A stretch of DNA of 64,000 bases. It comes from CAADGU01 sp964581605. Lineage in GTDB: Bacteria; Chloroflexota; Anaerolineae; Promineifilales; Promineifilaceae. The translations under genes and the position numbers were made by a program. The DNA is taken from assembly GCA_964581605.1 (NCBI GenBank), contig CAZOPF010000009.1:1-64000 (forward strand). Reading direction: 5' to 3'. Shown here in pieces: positions 17,206 to 26,649 of the stretch (the first letter of the stretch is position 1; every line of letters begins with the position of its first letter). The notes under the pieces are model-generated. The model saw only the letters and a list, made by a program, of their open reading frames with translations. It was not told the origin of the DNA and made no database searches.

Positions 17206-19478
17206 GCGCGAATGGTTTTCAGATAATGGTACAACACGGCCGTCACCGTAGCCGGTTCTGCTTCGCGTTCTTTGTTATAGCTGCGGGTGGCGCGGCTGCG
17301 GCTGAGGTGCAGGATGCGCCGGGCGCGGGTGATGCCCACATACAGCAAGCGCAGCCGTTCGCTGATAATGTCAATGTGGGCTGATTCGGTGGCGGTACGG
17401 CCGTCATAAATCCCCGCATCCCCCGCCATCAAGTAGCGTAATTGGGCCACCGCTTCGGCCGTCGGGTCGCCGCCCAGCAGGTCACTGACGCCCATGAAGT
17501 AAGCGTCCAGGCTGCCCGGAATCCAGTTGCCATCCACCCCCACCATAAACACCACATCCCATTCCAACCCTTTGGCGCTGTGCTGTGTGCTGAGAGCAAT
17601 GCGCCCCGGCTGCGGTTCATAGCCCATGTCCGCCTGGGAAGCAATGGGGAAACTGCGCCGCCCGGCGGCCACTTCGCCTAATTCAGCGGCCAGTTCCGGC
17701 AGGCGCAGTTCCGGTTGCGCATCGCGCCGGTTGCGCAAAAAGGTGGCGATCTGGTAAGCAATGGAGAGGTCGCCCTCGTGAATGTCGCCCCAGGCAAACA
17801 GTTCATCGCCCAGAGCCAGGGTGAGGTCGTCAATGGGCAACGGCCGTAGATCAAACAACCGCCCCACAAACGCCGCAAACCGCTCCATTGCCGCCATATC
17901 TTCGGGCGTAGCCACGCCAGCGGGCAACGCCGCCGCCACATCTTCCGGCTCCCAGGGAAAAAGCAACCGCTCCGGCTGATGCACGCTCTTGAGCAGGGTA
18001 TGGAACTGCGCCAGGTTTTCCTCTGGTACCAGTGCCGCCGGGTGGCCCAATTTGTGCAGGCTGGCATGGGCGCTGACCATCGCCCGCAAGTCCAGCGGAT
18101 CGGCCAATATCGCCAGGACGGCGTGCATGGCGGCGGCAATTTCCCGTTCGCGGGTGCCACCGCGCAGCAGGTTGTCATAGTTCGCATCCAGTTCATCCAG
18201 ATGTTCGGCCATCAGGTAGCCCAGATTGTTGGTGGGCACCAGAATAGCGACAGTGTGATCCGGATGCTGGCGGGTATGGGCCAACGCTTTTTGGGCCACG
18301 CCCGGCAACTCTTCATCTTCGCGATGGCGGTAGACGGTGATGCGGATGTCCGCCTGGCTGTCTGGTGGATTGGGTTGGGCATCGCCAGGCGGCGTGGGTT
18401 CGATGTGCTGGCGGCGGAAGGTGTGGGCGCGTACTTCAGGCACAGGATGTTTGTCTAGCACCCAATCGAGCATGGTGTTGGCCGCGCCGATGATAAAAGG
18501 GGCGCTGCGGCCGCTGTTGGGCAGAGGCAGCGCCAGCACATCGTCCCGGTCAATGAAGGCGTTGAAAAAACGGGGATGCGCGGCGGTGAAGGTACTGGTG
18601 ATCGCCTGGTTGGGGTCGCCCACACGCACCCAGTTGCCGTCCGGCCCGGTCAGCGTTTCCAGCAAAAGTTCTTGCAGCGGGATGCTATCCTGGGCTTCGT
18701 CTTCCAGCACGTAGGGCCAGCGGGCGCGCAACGTTTCCACCAGCCCGGCACGATGATGCAGCAGGTCGGCCGCCTGCCAGATGAGGTCATCAAAGTCCAG
18801 CGCGCCCTGGCGAGAGAGGATGGTCTGGTAACGGCCGTAGATGCCAGCCAGCATCCAGAGCAGAGGAGCAGAGGAGAAAGGGGTCAGAGGAGGCTCGCTC
18901 CCTTTCTCCGGCTGCTCTGCTCCTCCGCTCCTGTGCAAATGTTCCAAAATGACATCCGGTCGGTAGCGTTCGTTTTTGGCGGTGCTGATGAAGCTTTGGG
19001 CCATTTTGCTGGTTTCGTCGCGCCAACGGGCGCGGGTTTGCGGGCTATCGTCAGGCAGGAAGACACGCCAAAGATCGGGATGCTGGTCAATCCATTGGTC
19101 AATGGCCTGGTTGAGAAAGTGACGCGCCTGCGAATCCCCCGCGACGGTCAACGAGGCGTCGCTGCCAAAATCGCTGTTGGCTATTTTGACGATCTCGTTG
19201 GCCAGGCTGTGCAGGGTGCGCACGTCAAAACCAACGGCCGGGCGGCCCATTTCGTCCAATCGCTGCCGGATGCGGACGCGGAAGGTGTCTACGCTGGAGT
19301 TGAGGTAGGTGACAATAAGGACTTGCTGCCCGGCATTGGGATTCACACGGCTATCGGTAATAATCTGCGCCGCCAGCAATGACAACGTAAACGTCTTGCC
19401 ACTACCAGGCACGGCACTGATGGCCATACGGCCGTGTTGGTATTCAAGGATGCGGGCCTGCGACGGTCTCAAATTCAT
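17202..19478 (-). CDS. UvrD/Rep-family DNA helicase
   Basis: Superfamily 1A ATP-dependent 3'-5' DNA helicase, 758 aa, likely for repair or replication. Motif I is AVPGSGKTFT (22-31), Ia LIVTYLNSSV, motif II EDEAQDS, III VGDPNQAI, V STQHSAKGLEWDVV, and VI YVGITRARRILHLSRSR. Residues near 180-207 (LHRSGGAEQPEKG and following) are encoded by a tandem-repeat hairpin (18858-18931) inserted in subdomain 1B, which interrupts otherwise conserved sequence (ending VILEH, resuming LAGIYGRYQ). The start at 19476-19478 gives the motif I distance expected for UvrD. Confidence 0.94.
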   Translation of the reverse strand: MNLRPSQARILEYQHGRMAISAVPGSGKTFTLSLLAAQIITDSRVNPNAGQQVLIVTYLNSSVDTFRVRIRQRLDEMGRPAVGFDVRTLHSLANEIVKIANSDFGSDASLTVAGDSQARHFLNQAIDQWIDQHPDLWRVFLPDDSPQTRARWRDETSKMAQSFISTAKNERYRPDVILEHLHRSGGAEQPEKGSEPPLTPFSSAPLLWMLAGIYGRYQTILSRQGALDFDDLIWQAADLLHHRAGLVETLRARWPYVLEDEAQDSIPLQELLLETLTGPDGNWVRVGDPNQAITSTFTAAHPRFFNAFIDRDDVLALPLPNSGRSAPFIIGAANTMLDWVLDKHPVPEVRAHTFRRQHIEPTPPGDAQPNPPDSQADIRITVYRHREDEELPGVAQKALAHTRQHPDHTVAILVPTNNLGYLMAEHLDELDANYDNLLRGGTREREIAAAMHAVLAILADPLDLRAMVSAHASLHKLGHPAALVPEENLAQFHTLLKSVHQPERLLFPWEPEDVAAALPAGVATPEDMAAMERFAAFVGRLFDLRPLPIDDLTLALGDELFAWGDIHEGDLSIAYQIATFLRNRRDAQPELRLPELAAELGEVAAGRRSFPIASQADMGYEPQPGRIALSTQHSAKGLEWDVVFMVGVDGNWIPGSLDAYFMGVSDLLGGDPTAEAVAQLRYLMAGDAGIYDGRTATESAHIDIISERLRLLYVGITRARRILHLSRSRATRSYNKEREAEPATVTAVLYHYLKTIRA
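18858..18931. repeat. In-frame repeat hairpin inside the helicase gene
   Basis: GAGCAGAG-type units and a complementary CTCTGCTC run flank a short centre, forming a long imperfect hairpin. It sits in frame in the UvrD-type helicase and has the same GAGCAG flavour as the element in the BTAD regulator (13521-13663). Confidence 0.8.
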
Positions 19479-19497
19479 GGCTTAACTCCTGAACCAG

Positions 19498-19719
19498 TCA
19501 CACCCACTCATTACTTGACGGTTCACCTTCCTGGCTCAATCTCTCTAAAATCCACATACGCGCCAGTGTAGACGGCGAGACTTCTTTGCGGGCCGCTACT
19601 TCTTGCAACCAGGCCAGGCTTTCTTCAGACATGCGAATCGTGAATACCTTTGGCTTGAATCGGCGAGGTGGCAAATCGTTCTCTGAAAATTCCGTCTTTA
19701 TCAAAAGTTCCTGCTCCAT
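19498..19719 (-). CDS. CopG/BrnA-like antitoxin
   Basis: A 73-aa protein whose C-terminal part (VFTIRMSEESLAWLQEVAARK) reads as a ribbon-helix-helix DNA-binding segment with the continuation VSPSTLARMWILERL. An acidic/proline N-terminal arm (FSENDLPPRRFKPK) could wrap the toxin. It starts 7 nt after the end of the frameshifted toxin reading frame. In BrnT/BrnA systems the toxin gene comes first and the antitoxin second, as here. Antitoxins of this class usually repress their own operon. Confidence 0.75.
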   Translation of the reverse strand: MEQELLIKTEFSENDLPPRRFKPKVFTIRMSEESLAWLQEVAARKEVSPSTLARMWILERLSQEGEPSSNEWV

Positions 19720-19726
19720 ATTGTCC

Positions 19727-19972
19727 TCATTTACGCTGATAGCGTCTTTTTTTGGTGGCGGTCATATCCCGGCCATGAAATACCCATATTTCATCAGCGC
19801 GTATTTCAACCACTAATTGCAAGTAACGGCCGTCATCTGTTCGCCCTAGTATTTCGTAATAATCACCATCTCTCCGCCGCTGTCTCCAACCATCATAATA
19901 AAGCTTCTTCTGCCTCGAAGAGATCAATTCCGTGCCTGGCCAGGTTATAGTGATGATAGCGAATGGTCTTCA
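19727..19972 (-). pseudogene. BrnT-like toxin gene with a frameshift
   Basis: Two overlapping minus-strand frames together read as one small BrnT-like RNase toxin. The first part starts at 19972 (MKTIRYHHYNLARHGIDLFE) and stops after EAEEALL; the second part, in the +1 frame, continues DGWRQRRRDGDYYEILGRT and ends VFHGRDMTATKKRRYQRK. Skipping one T after TTA TTA (at the TGA stop) would restore a normal toxin of about 81 aa. The gene is therefore broken, or mis-sequenced, or uses +1 frameshifting at a UGA codon. The partner antitoxin downstream looks intact. Confidence 0.65.
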
Positions 19973-20027
19973 TAACATCAAAGTGTAATACGCATGTATT
20001 ACATTTGCAAGGGTTAATGATGCCAAC

Positions 20028-20058
20028 AAAAAAGCCCCACCTTGTCTTTAGGTGGAGC
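20028..20058 (-). terminator. Rho-independent terminator of the tRNA-Glu gene
   Basis: On the minus strand a 9-bp stem (GCTCCACCT / AGGTGGGGC, one G-U pair) with a 7-nt loop is followed by six T. It lies directly downstream of the tRNA. Confidence 0.85.
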
Positions 20059-20063
20059 TTTGT

Positions 20064-20136
20064 TGCCCCGTAGGGGAATCGAACCCCTGTTTTAGCCTTG
20101 AGAGGGCTACGTCCTGGGCCGCTAGACGAACGGGGC
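20064..20136 (-). tRNA. tRNA-Glu (anticodon CTC)
   Basis: On the minus strand the acceptor stem GCCCCGT pairs with ACGGGGC. The D arm contains CTAGCGGCCCAGG, the anticodon stem TAGCC/GGCTA encloses the loop CTCTCAA (anticodon CTC), and the T arm reads AGGGGTTCGATTCCCCT. CCA is not encoded; the discriminator base is A. A terminator follows at 20028-20058. Confidence 0.95.
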
Positions 20137-20240
20137 GGGTGGCAATCAACAGGCGGCAATCAGACGATTGTGGGTGGATTCTAGCAAACGGCCGTACCCC
20201 TGTCAAAAAGCTCCACTCAATTTATTGCCTGGTAATCAGG

Positions 20241-20291
20241 TTGACAGGTTGGCGCGATATTTGCTAAACTCATTGTGAATTTCGTCACAAT
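20241..20291 (+). promoter_or_regulatory. P450 promoter with CRP/FNR-type operator
   Basis: TTGACA (20241-20246), an 18-nt spacer and TAAACT (20265-20270) form a good sigma70-type promoter. Directly behind it lies TGTGA-N6-TCACA (20274-20289) within a 7-bp inverted repeat ATTGTGA/TCACAAT (20272-20291). This matches the CRP-family consensus exactly and covers the expected start site, so binding there should repress the P450 gene that starts at 20336. Confidence 0.7.
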
Positions 20292-20335
20292 TCTGTCTGG
20301 CAACTCGCTACAACCTGATAAATATGGAGCTACAC

Positions 20336-21733
20336 ATGTCCTCTGTTGTTGCAAACCACAAGCTTAAGAAGAAGCTCAATCACCCGCCTGGCCCGAACCC
20401 GCCCTGGCCGTTTGGCATCATTCGCCAGTTTCAGGGGCGGCCGTTAGCCAAAATGGAGGAACTGGTAGCCCAATACGGCGACGCGGTGCGCTTCCGCGCC
20501 GTGTTGCACTTTTACGGCTACATCTTTTGCCATCCCGACCACAACAAACATATTTTGCAGGACAACAACAAAAACTATACCAAGCTGCCTCATCCTAGCC
20601 TGCTGCTAATCACACCGGTGGTGGGCAATGGCCTGCTCACCAGCGATGGCGACTTCTGGCGGCGGCAGCGGCGGCTGGCCCAGCCCGCCTTTCACCGCCA
20701 GCGCATTGCCGATTTTGCCACGACGATGACCGACGCCACCAGCATGATGCTGGACAAATGGCAGGACGGGCAATCGTTTAATCTGGCGGAAGAGATGATG
20801 CACCTGACGCTGGAGATTACCGGGAAAACGCTATTCAGCATTGACCTGACGCGGGAGGCCGATACGGTGGGCGAGGCATTCACGGCCGTAAACAGCGAAA
20901 TTGGCGCCCTCAGCAGCACAGCCTTTGCCTACGAACGGCTGCGCTACGTTCCCTGGTGGCACAGTACCCGCGTCATCCGGCAAAACACGGCCGTGCTAGA
21001 CAACATCGTGCAAAAAATCATCAACGAACGGCGGCAATCTGGTGTACAAAAAGATGACCTGCTGGGGATGCTGATGGATGCCCGCGACGAAGAAACGGGC
21101 GAAGGCATGAATGACCGCCAACTGCGCGATGAGGTAATGACGATTTTACTGGCCGGACACGAGACAACGGCCGTCGCCCTCAGTTGGGTTTTTTACCTGC
21201 TCTCACAGCACTCGGATGTGCGCACCCGATTGGAGCAGGAATTGGCGGAGGTGTTGGGCGCGGGGCGTGCTGACCGTGTCCCCACCATGGCCGACATTCC
21301 GCAACTGCCCTACACCACGATGGTCATTGAGGAGGCGATGCGCCTTTATCCGCCTGCCTACGCCCTGGGCCGTTTCGGCCACGAACCGGATGTCATCGGT
21401 GGTTATGACATACCCGCCAAGACCATCGTCACCCTCAGCCCCTACCTGACGCACCGCCATCCCGATTTTTGGGAAGAGCCGCTGCGATTTGATCCGGAAC
21501 GGTTCACGCCGGAGCGGGTGGCGGAACGGCCACGTTACGCCTACCTGCCCTTTGGCGGTGGGCCACGCCAGTGCATCGGTAACAGCTTTGCCATGACAGA
21601 AGCGATCCTGCTGCTGGCGACCATCGCCCAACGCTTCCGCGCCGAATTACAGCCAGGCTACCGGGTGGAAATAGAACCACTCATCACCCTGCGGCCCAAA
21701 GGCGGCCTGCCCATGATTTTAAGGGCACGTTAG
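20336..21733 (+). CDS. Cytochrome P450 (CYP102/CYP4-like)
   Basis: A 465-aa heme monooxygenase of the fatty-acid-hydroxylase-like branch, unlike the P450 at 4.1 kb. The N-terminus NHPPGPNPPWPFGIIRQF has the proline-rich hinge, C-helix WRRQRR precedes LAQPAF, the I-helix is LAGHETTAVALSW (AGHETT 273-278), ExxR lies at E333/R336 (EEAMRLYPP), the PERF segment is DPERFTPER, and the heme loop is FGGGPRQCIGNSFA with Cys413. There is no fused reductase. ATG 20336 is preferred to the one at 20324 because GGAG (20326-20329) lies 6 nt upstream. The promoter carries a CRP-like operator. Confidence 0.95.
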   Translation: MSSVVANHKLKKKLNHPPGPNPPWPFGIIRQFQGRPLAKMEELVAQYGDAVRFRAVLHFYGYIFCHPDHNKHILQDNNKNYTKLPHPSLLLITPVVGNGLLTSDGDFWRRQRRLAQPAFHRQRIADFATTMTDATSMMLDKWQDGQSFNLAEEMMHLTLEITGKTLFSIDLTREADTVGEAFTAVNSEIGALSSTAFAYERLRYVPWWHSTRVIRQNTAVLDNIVQKIINERRQSGVQKDDLLGMLMDARDEETGEGMNDRQLRDEVMTILLAGHETTAVALSWVFYLLSQHSDVRTRLEQELAEVLGAGRADRVPTMADIPQLPYTTMVIEEAMRLYPPAYALGRFGHEPDVIGGYDIPAKTIVTLSPYLTHRHPDFWEEPLRFDPERFTPERVAERPRYAYLPFGGGPRQCIGNSFAMTEAILLLATIAQRFRAELQPGYRVEIEPLITLRPKGGLPMILRAR

Positions 21734-21938
21734 AACCTCACAGGTGGCTGTCCTTCAACGGTGACAGTCACCCATTTGCTCTCTATAATCCGCCTCACAT
21801 TTCTATCAAACGCCGAGACACAAATTGTAGGGGCGAGGCAGTTGGGATCGCATTTTGTTTGGTAATAACAATCCAACCCTTAACTGACTCCCCCCTCCTT
21901 CGCGTTTCTTCGCGTACTTCGCGGATCAAGGATGGTTT

Positions 21939-24029
21939 ATGTCACAAAAAATGCGCTTATTCACGGCCGTACTCATCCTCTTGCTTCTGGCTGCCTGCAC
22001 CAGTGAAGAAGAGGCCACGCCCACACCGATGCTCAATGATCAATTGCCAACGGAGCAATTGCCAACGGCCGACCTGCCCACTCCCACCACGGAAGCCCAA
22101 AACCCAACGGCCGAAAGCCAACCACCAATTACCGAAACCCAACCACCGATTACCGATAACCGATTACCGATTATCACCTCTGGCCCCTACCCTGATCTCA
22201 GCCGCGAACCCATTCAAGAGGCAGAACGATTGACGGCCGTGCAGCTAGACGCCAATTACCCACTCGACCGGGACGATATTGCCCTGCTGGTAGCTTACAA
22301 AGGGGCCACGCCACCATCAGATGACTACACCCCCATGGCCGAGGTGCTGCCGGTGGGCACGCGCCAACTGATCACCGTCAACAACACCGATACCAACGTC
22401 AACACCACAGCCGAATTTGTGCTGCAACACGTCAGCGACCACGCCTACTTCTGGTTCGACACCACCGCTGGCCTGGATCAACCGTCTCGCTCAGACCTGC
22501 AAGAGGCGGGCGAGGGGTTTGATGAAATTTACGAGCGCACCCGCCTCTATTTTGGCGAAGAAGCCAGCCCTGGCGTGGATGGCGACCCACGCATCCACAT
22601 CGTCAATGCCTCGCCGGTCAATTTATGCGATATTGGCCCCGATGAATTGGACTTCTGTTACCTGCTCGGTTATTTCAGTTCCCATGACCTGGTGCCACAA
22701 AGCGTAGACCCCACCTCTAATGCGCGGGAGATGTTTGTGATGAACGGCCGTGAATTTGGCTGGTCTGGTTATCTGGACACCCTGGCGCACGAATTCCGCC
22801 ACATGATCGAGGAAAATTACGACAGCAACGACTGGGATTGGGAAGTGGAAGGGTCGGCCATGCTGGCCGAAGAACTGGTTGGTTTTCCCGGTGATGGTAT
22901 TGACCGCGCCAACCTCTTTCTGGAAGAGCCCGATCAGCAATTGAATCGCTGGACAGACGGCGACACCATTCCCCATTACGGCCAGGGCTATCTGCTCAAC
23001 CGCTACATCTTCAACCGGCTGGGCGAAAAGGTATACCGCGATTTTGCCACCCACCCCGCCCCCGCTTTTGCCGCCCTGGATGAACTGGCGCAGGCGCACA
23101 ATCTGGATTTCAGCAGTGGCATGGAGCTATGGCTGGACTGGCTGGCAGCATTAGCCATCCATGATGCGCCGGGCGCGCCGGAGAAGTATGGATTAGCCAA
23201 TGGAGTGGACACGGCCGTACCCCAACCCCTGCCCACATCCGAAACCACCGTCAACCAGTTTGCCGCCGATTACTACGCAATTCCCGCCGGGCAAAAGAGC
23301 GCGCTCACCTTCACCGGCAGCAACCACGCGCCGCTGCTACCGGTGCTGCCCACGTCTGGCGCGCACATGTGGCTGGCCAACCGCGCCAATTACAGCAGCG
23401 CCCGGCTGACCCATGCGTTTGACCTGACGGCCGTGCCCGCCGCCACCCTCACCTACGACGTGTACCACGACATCGAAGTGGGCTACGACTTTGCCTACGT
23501 CACCATCTCCACCGATGGCGGGCAAACCTGGCAGCCGCTCACCGGGGCACAAATGCAGGGTAAAGCGTTTGAGGATGACCCCTCCGATTCCGCCCTGACC
23601 GACCGTTTTTACACCGGCGAGAGCGGCGATTGGGTGCAAGAAACGATTGACCTGACGCCTTACGCCGGGCAAAACGTCTTGATCCGCTTTGAATACGTCA
23701 CCGACCCCATCCTCACCTTTGGCGGGCTGGCGCTGGACAACATCGCCATCCCCGAAATTGGCTACACCGATGACGCCGAGACAGACACTGGCTGGACGGC
23801 CGAAGGGTTTGTGCGTGCCACCGGCTATGTGCCCCAAATCTGGCATCTCATCTTCATCACCTTTGATGAAAATGGCCCGGTGGTGCAGGAAATCCCGTTG
23901 TCGGCGGATAACACGGCCGTTATCACCCCCCCCAACAGCACCCAGGACAGCATCCTCATCGTCGCCGCCGCCGCTCCGATGACGTTGCTGCCAGCGCATT
24001 ATCAGTTAGCCGTGAGCCGTGAGCAGTGA
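21939..24029 (+). CDS. Secreted lipoprotein metallopeptidase (M6/immune-inhibitor-A-like)
   Basis: A 696-aa lipoprotein with signal MRLFTAVLILLLLAAC, then a Pro/Thr-rich linker encoded by seven-base CCGATTA repeats, then a zinc-peptidase domain with HEFRH (284-288) followed by a downstream Glu-rich helix (WEVEGSAMLAEEL) that fits a gluzincin-like third ligand. The C-terminal third (near TYDVYHDIEVGYDFAYVTIS) is a jelly-roll carbohydrate/ligand-binding module as in M6 peptidases. The start at 21939 has AAGGA 6 nt upstream. The stop codon lies in a GTGAGCAG repeat element shared with the gap to the next gene. Confidence 0.85.
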   Translation: MSQKMRLFTAVLILLLLAACTSEEEATPTPMLNDQLPTEQLPTADLPTPTTEAQNPTAESQPPITETQPPITDNRLPIITSGPYPDLSREPIQEAERLTAVQLDANYPLDRDDIALLVAYKGATPPSDDYTPMAEVLPVGTRQLITVNNTDTNVNTTAEFVLQHVSDHAYFWFDTTAGLDQPSRSDLQEAGEGFDEIYERTRLYFGEEASPGVDGDPRIHIVNASPVNLCDIGPDELDFCYLLGYFSSHDLVPQSVDPTSNAREMFVMNGREFGWSGYLDTLAHEFRHMIEENYDSNDWDWEVEGSAMLAEELVGFPGDGIDRANLFLEEPDQQLNRWTDGDTIPHYGQGYLLNRYIFNRLGEKVYRDFATHPAPAFAALDELAQAHNLDFSSGMELWLDWLAALAIHDAPGAPEKYGLANGVDTAVPQPLPTSETTVNQFAADYYAIPAGQKSALTFTGSNHAPLLPVLPTSGAHMWLANRANYSSARLTHAFDLTAVPAATLTYDVYHDIEVGYDFAYVTISTDGGQTWQPLTGAQMQGKAFEDDPSDSALTDRFYTGESGDWVQETIDLTPYAGQNVLIRFEYVTDPILTFGGLALDNIAIPEIGYTDDAETDTGWTAEGFVRATGYVPQIWHLIFITFDENGPVVQEIPLSADNTAVITPPNSTQDSILIVAAAAPMTLLPAHYQLAVSREQ

Positions 24030-24085
24030 GCAGTGAGCAGTGGGCCGTGAGCAGTCTACCGCTCACGGCGCAACCGCTCACCGCT
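24010..24085. repeat. GTGAGCA-type heptamer array with complement
   Basis: Tandem GTGAGCA/GTGAGCC units followed by CTCACGGC and CTCACCGC, giving an imperfect hairpin. It covers the last codons and stop of the preceding peptidase gene and is the same flavour as 2103-2154. Confidence 0.8.
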
Positions 24086-24117
24086 TATTACTCACTCATC
24101 ACTTATCAGGAGAATCC

Positions 24118-26459
24118 ATGAAATACAAAGCCTACTTCATCCTCATCATCGCCATCTTGCTGTTGGCGGCATGCAGCGACCCGGAGCCAACACCGACGCC
24201 AGAACCCGCGCCCACGAACACGGCCACTTCGGCAAGCTCAGCGTCCGCTGAAGCCACCAACACACCAGAACCTACGGCCGTACCCACCGACGAACCAACC
24301 GCTACGGCCGTGCCCGCCGAACTCACCCTCGAACCAACGGCCGAACCAATTACCGATAACGGATTACCGTTTACGGATAACGATGAAGGCGGCCCCGTCG
24401 TCGTCACCGGCCTCGTCACCTACACCAACCCCTTCTTCACCCTCGGCGTAGCTGCGCCGGTGGTCATCCTGGAAGACCAGGCTGGCTTTGTAGACCGGGA
24501 CAAACAGTACATCATGCCCGTCGAGTCGCAGACGCTTGGGCAGATTACCTCCGATTTCTACACCTCCCCCTTCTCCTACTCCATCGCCCTGCCCATCGAA
24601 CCACAGGGCGCGTACCGCGATGTAGATTTTGACGGCGAAGAAGAAAGCGGGGTGCAGGTGTTTGCCATCGCCTACTGGACCAACACTTTTGGCGACCCCT
24701 TCCTGGAAGAGCGCGACCTGGGCGGCGGCGGCTGGTCAACCGCCTACGCCTCCACCGAAATCAGCCGCGACCCGGCTCATGACCGCGAAATTGTGGGCGG
24801 CAAACTGCTGGTTTACGCGCCCGACGACCAGCAAAGTTTCCCGCAAGACTTCGGCCCGGACGGGCTGCTTTTCACCGGCGACGAAGAGATGATCACCTTG
24901 CCTGCTGGCTACACGATGGTCAATCTGGACACCGACCCGTTCACCTTTGACCGCAGCCGCGAGCAGCGCGTAGACCTGATCGAGCCGGACGGGGCGGCCC
25001 TGGTGGACTACTCCGACCTGAGTTATGCCGAGGCGTTTAACGCCCTGGTAGATCAACTCATCAACGAGTACGCCTTTACCGAATACAAATCCATTGACTT
25101 TGAGGCGCTGAGGGCGGAGTTCCTGCCCCGTTTTGAGGAAGCGGACGCCGATGGCGATGACCTGGCCTATCGCCGTGCTTTGCGTGATTTTGCCTGGCGC
25201 ATCCCGGATGGGCATGTGGCCGGCCCGTTTGTGCAGGAGGATTTCCGCGACGCGGTATTGGGAGGGATTGGGTTAGCGATTAAAGAATTGGATGACGGCC
25301 GTAGCCTGGTCACCTTCCTCAGCGATAACGGCCCGGCCGCGGCCGCGGGCATTGAATCAGGCGCAGAAATTATCGCCATCAACGGCGTGCCCATCACCGA
25401 ACACATCAGCCAGACCGTCTCCCACTTTGGCCCCTACAGCACCGCCCACGCCGAACGGGAAGACAAACTGCTATTTGCCGTGCGTTTTCCGATTGGCACG
25501 GCCGTAACCGTCACCTACCAGAACCCCGGCGGCAGCCAGCAAACGGCCGACCTCACCGCCAGTTCCGAACTGGACAGCTACTTCTACTGGGTGGACGAGG
25601 AAATTGGCGACGGCCTGCAACTGCCGGTGGAGTATGAACTGCTGGAGGAAGGCATCGGCTATGTCGCCATCTACAGCTTCTCCGACAATGATGTGCTGAC
25701 GGTGCAGTTGTGGGAACGCATGATCCGCGATTTCAAAGAGGCGGAAGTCCCGGCCATCATCATTGATATGCGCCACAACGGCGGCGGCAGCGGCTTCCTG
25801 GCCAACCAGATGGCCGCCTACTTCTTCGATGAAGCGTTGGAACTGGGCAACACGGCCGCCTATGACCGGGATCGCGGCGAATTCCACATGGACGAAGAGC
25901 CACAATCCTTCATTCTGCCGCCGGACGAGAGCCTGCGTTTTGACGGCGATGTGGTCGTGCTGGTAGCGGCCGATTGCGCCAGCGCCTGCGAATTTTTCAG
26001 CTATGACATGACGTTACAAGAGCGGGCCACCATCATCGGCCACACGCCCACCGCCGGGTTGGGTGGCCCGGTGGACGAGGTGGCCATGCCGGAAGATGAG
26101 GCGTTTCGTTTCACCCAGGGCCGCGCCGTAGACATAGATGGCCACATTCACATTGAGGGCATTGGCGTGGTACCGGATATTGTGGTGCCGGTGGATGAAA
26201 CGGCCGTGCTCGGCGAGGATGACGCGGTATTACAGGCCGCCATTCGTTTCTTACTGGGAACATCGGTTGATGGTGGCTCGCTGGTGTTGGGCGACACAGC
26301 TACCGGCACACTCACTCCCAAAAGCAGCGTGCAATACACCGTCACCCTCAGCGCGGGTGATGTGGTCAACCTGATCCTGGAGAGCAATACCGATGGCCAA
26401 GACATCATCATGCGCGTCATAGACCCCGCCTCCGGCGAAGAACTGGCCGAAACCGACCC
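24118..26459 (+). CDS. S41-family (tail-specific type) peptidase lipoprotein, 3' end lost in assembly gap
   Basis: At least 780 aa. The signal peptide YFILIIAILLLAAC is lipobox-type, followed by a Pro/Thr/Glu linker. A PDZ domain (GIGLAIKELDDGRSLVTFLS, GPAAAAGIESGAEIIAING) precedes the catalytic core: IDMRHNGGGSGFLANQMAAY and AADCASACEFF with nucleophile Ser about 622. After it comes what looks like the start of a pre-peptidase C-terminal domain (GTLTPKSSVQYTVTLSAGD). The ATG at 24118 has AGGAGA 5 nt upstream. The coding sequence runs into 100 N at 26460; the true stop cannot be placed, and the short frame after the gap should not be trusted. Confidence 0.9.
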
Positions 26460-26559
26460 NNNNNNNNNNNNNNNNNNNNNNNNNNNNNNNNNNNNNNNNN
26501 NNNNNNNNNNNNNNNNNNNNNNNNNNNNNNNNNNNNNNNNNNNNNNNNNNNNNNNNNNN
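26460..26559. other. Assembly gap (100 N)
   Basis: Exactly 100 unknown bases, a conventional placeholder, so the real length is unknown. It hides the 3' end of the S41 peptidase gene. The 90 nt after it (26560-26649) hold no gene I can recognise. Confidence 0.99.
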
Positions 26560-26649
26560 CACCCATCACCGTTGGGTTAAATGTAATCCGTGTGAGATGG
26601 TCCATTCAGAATGACACGTTATGGCTCAACTCATTTGAAACACACCCGA

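Noticed and set aside
20324..20335. ATG at 20324 as start of the second P450
   Set aside because: The GGAG inside those codons is the ribosome-binding site for the ATG at 20336.
26560..26580. Continuation of the S41 peptidase after the N gap ending HPSPLG
   Set aside because: The gap length is nominal, so the frame after it is arbitrary, and the six residues carry no information.
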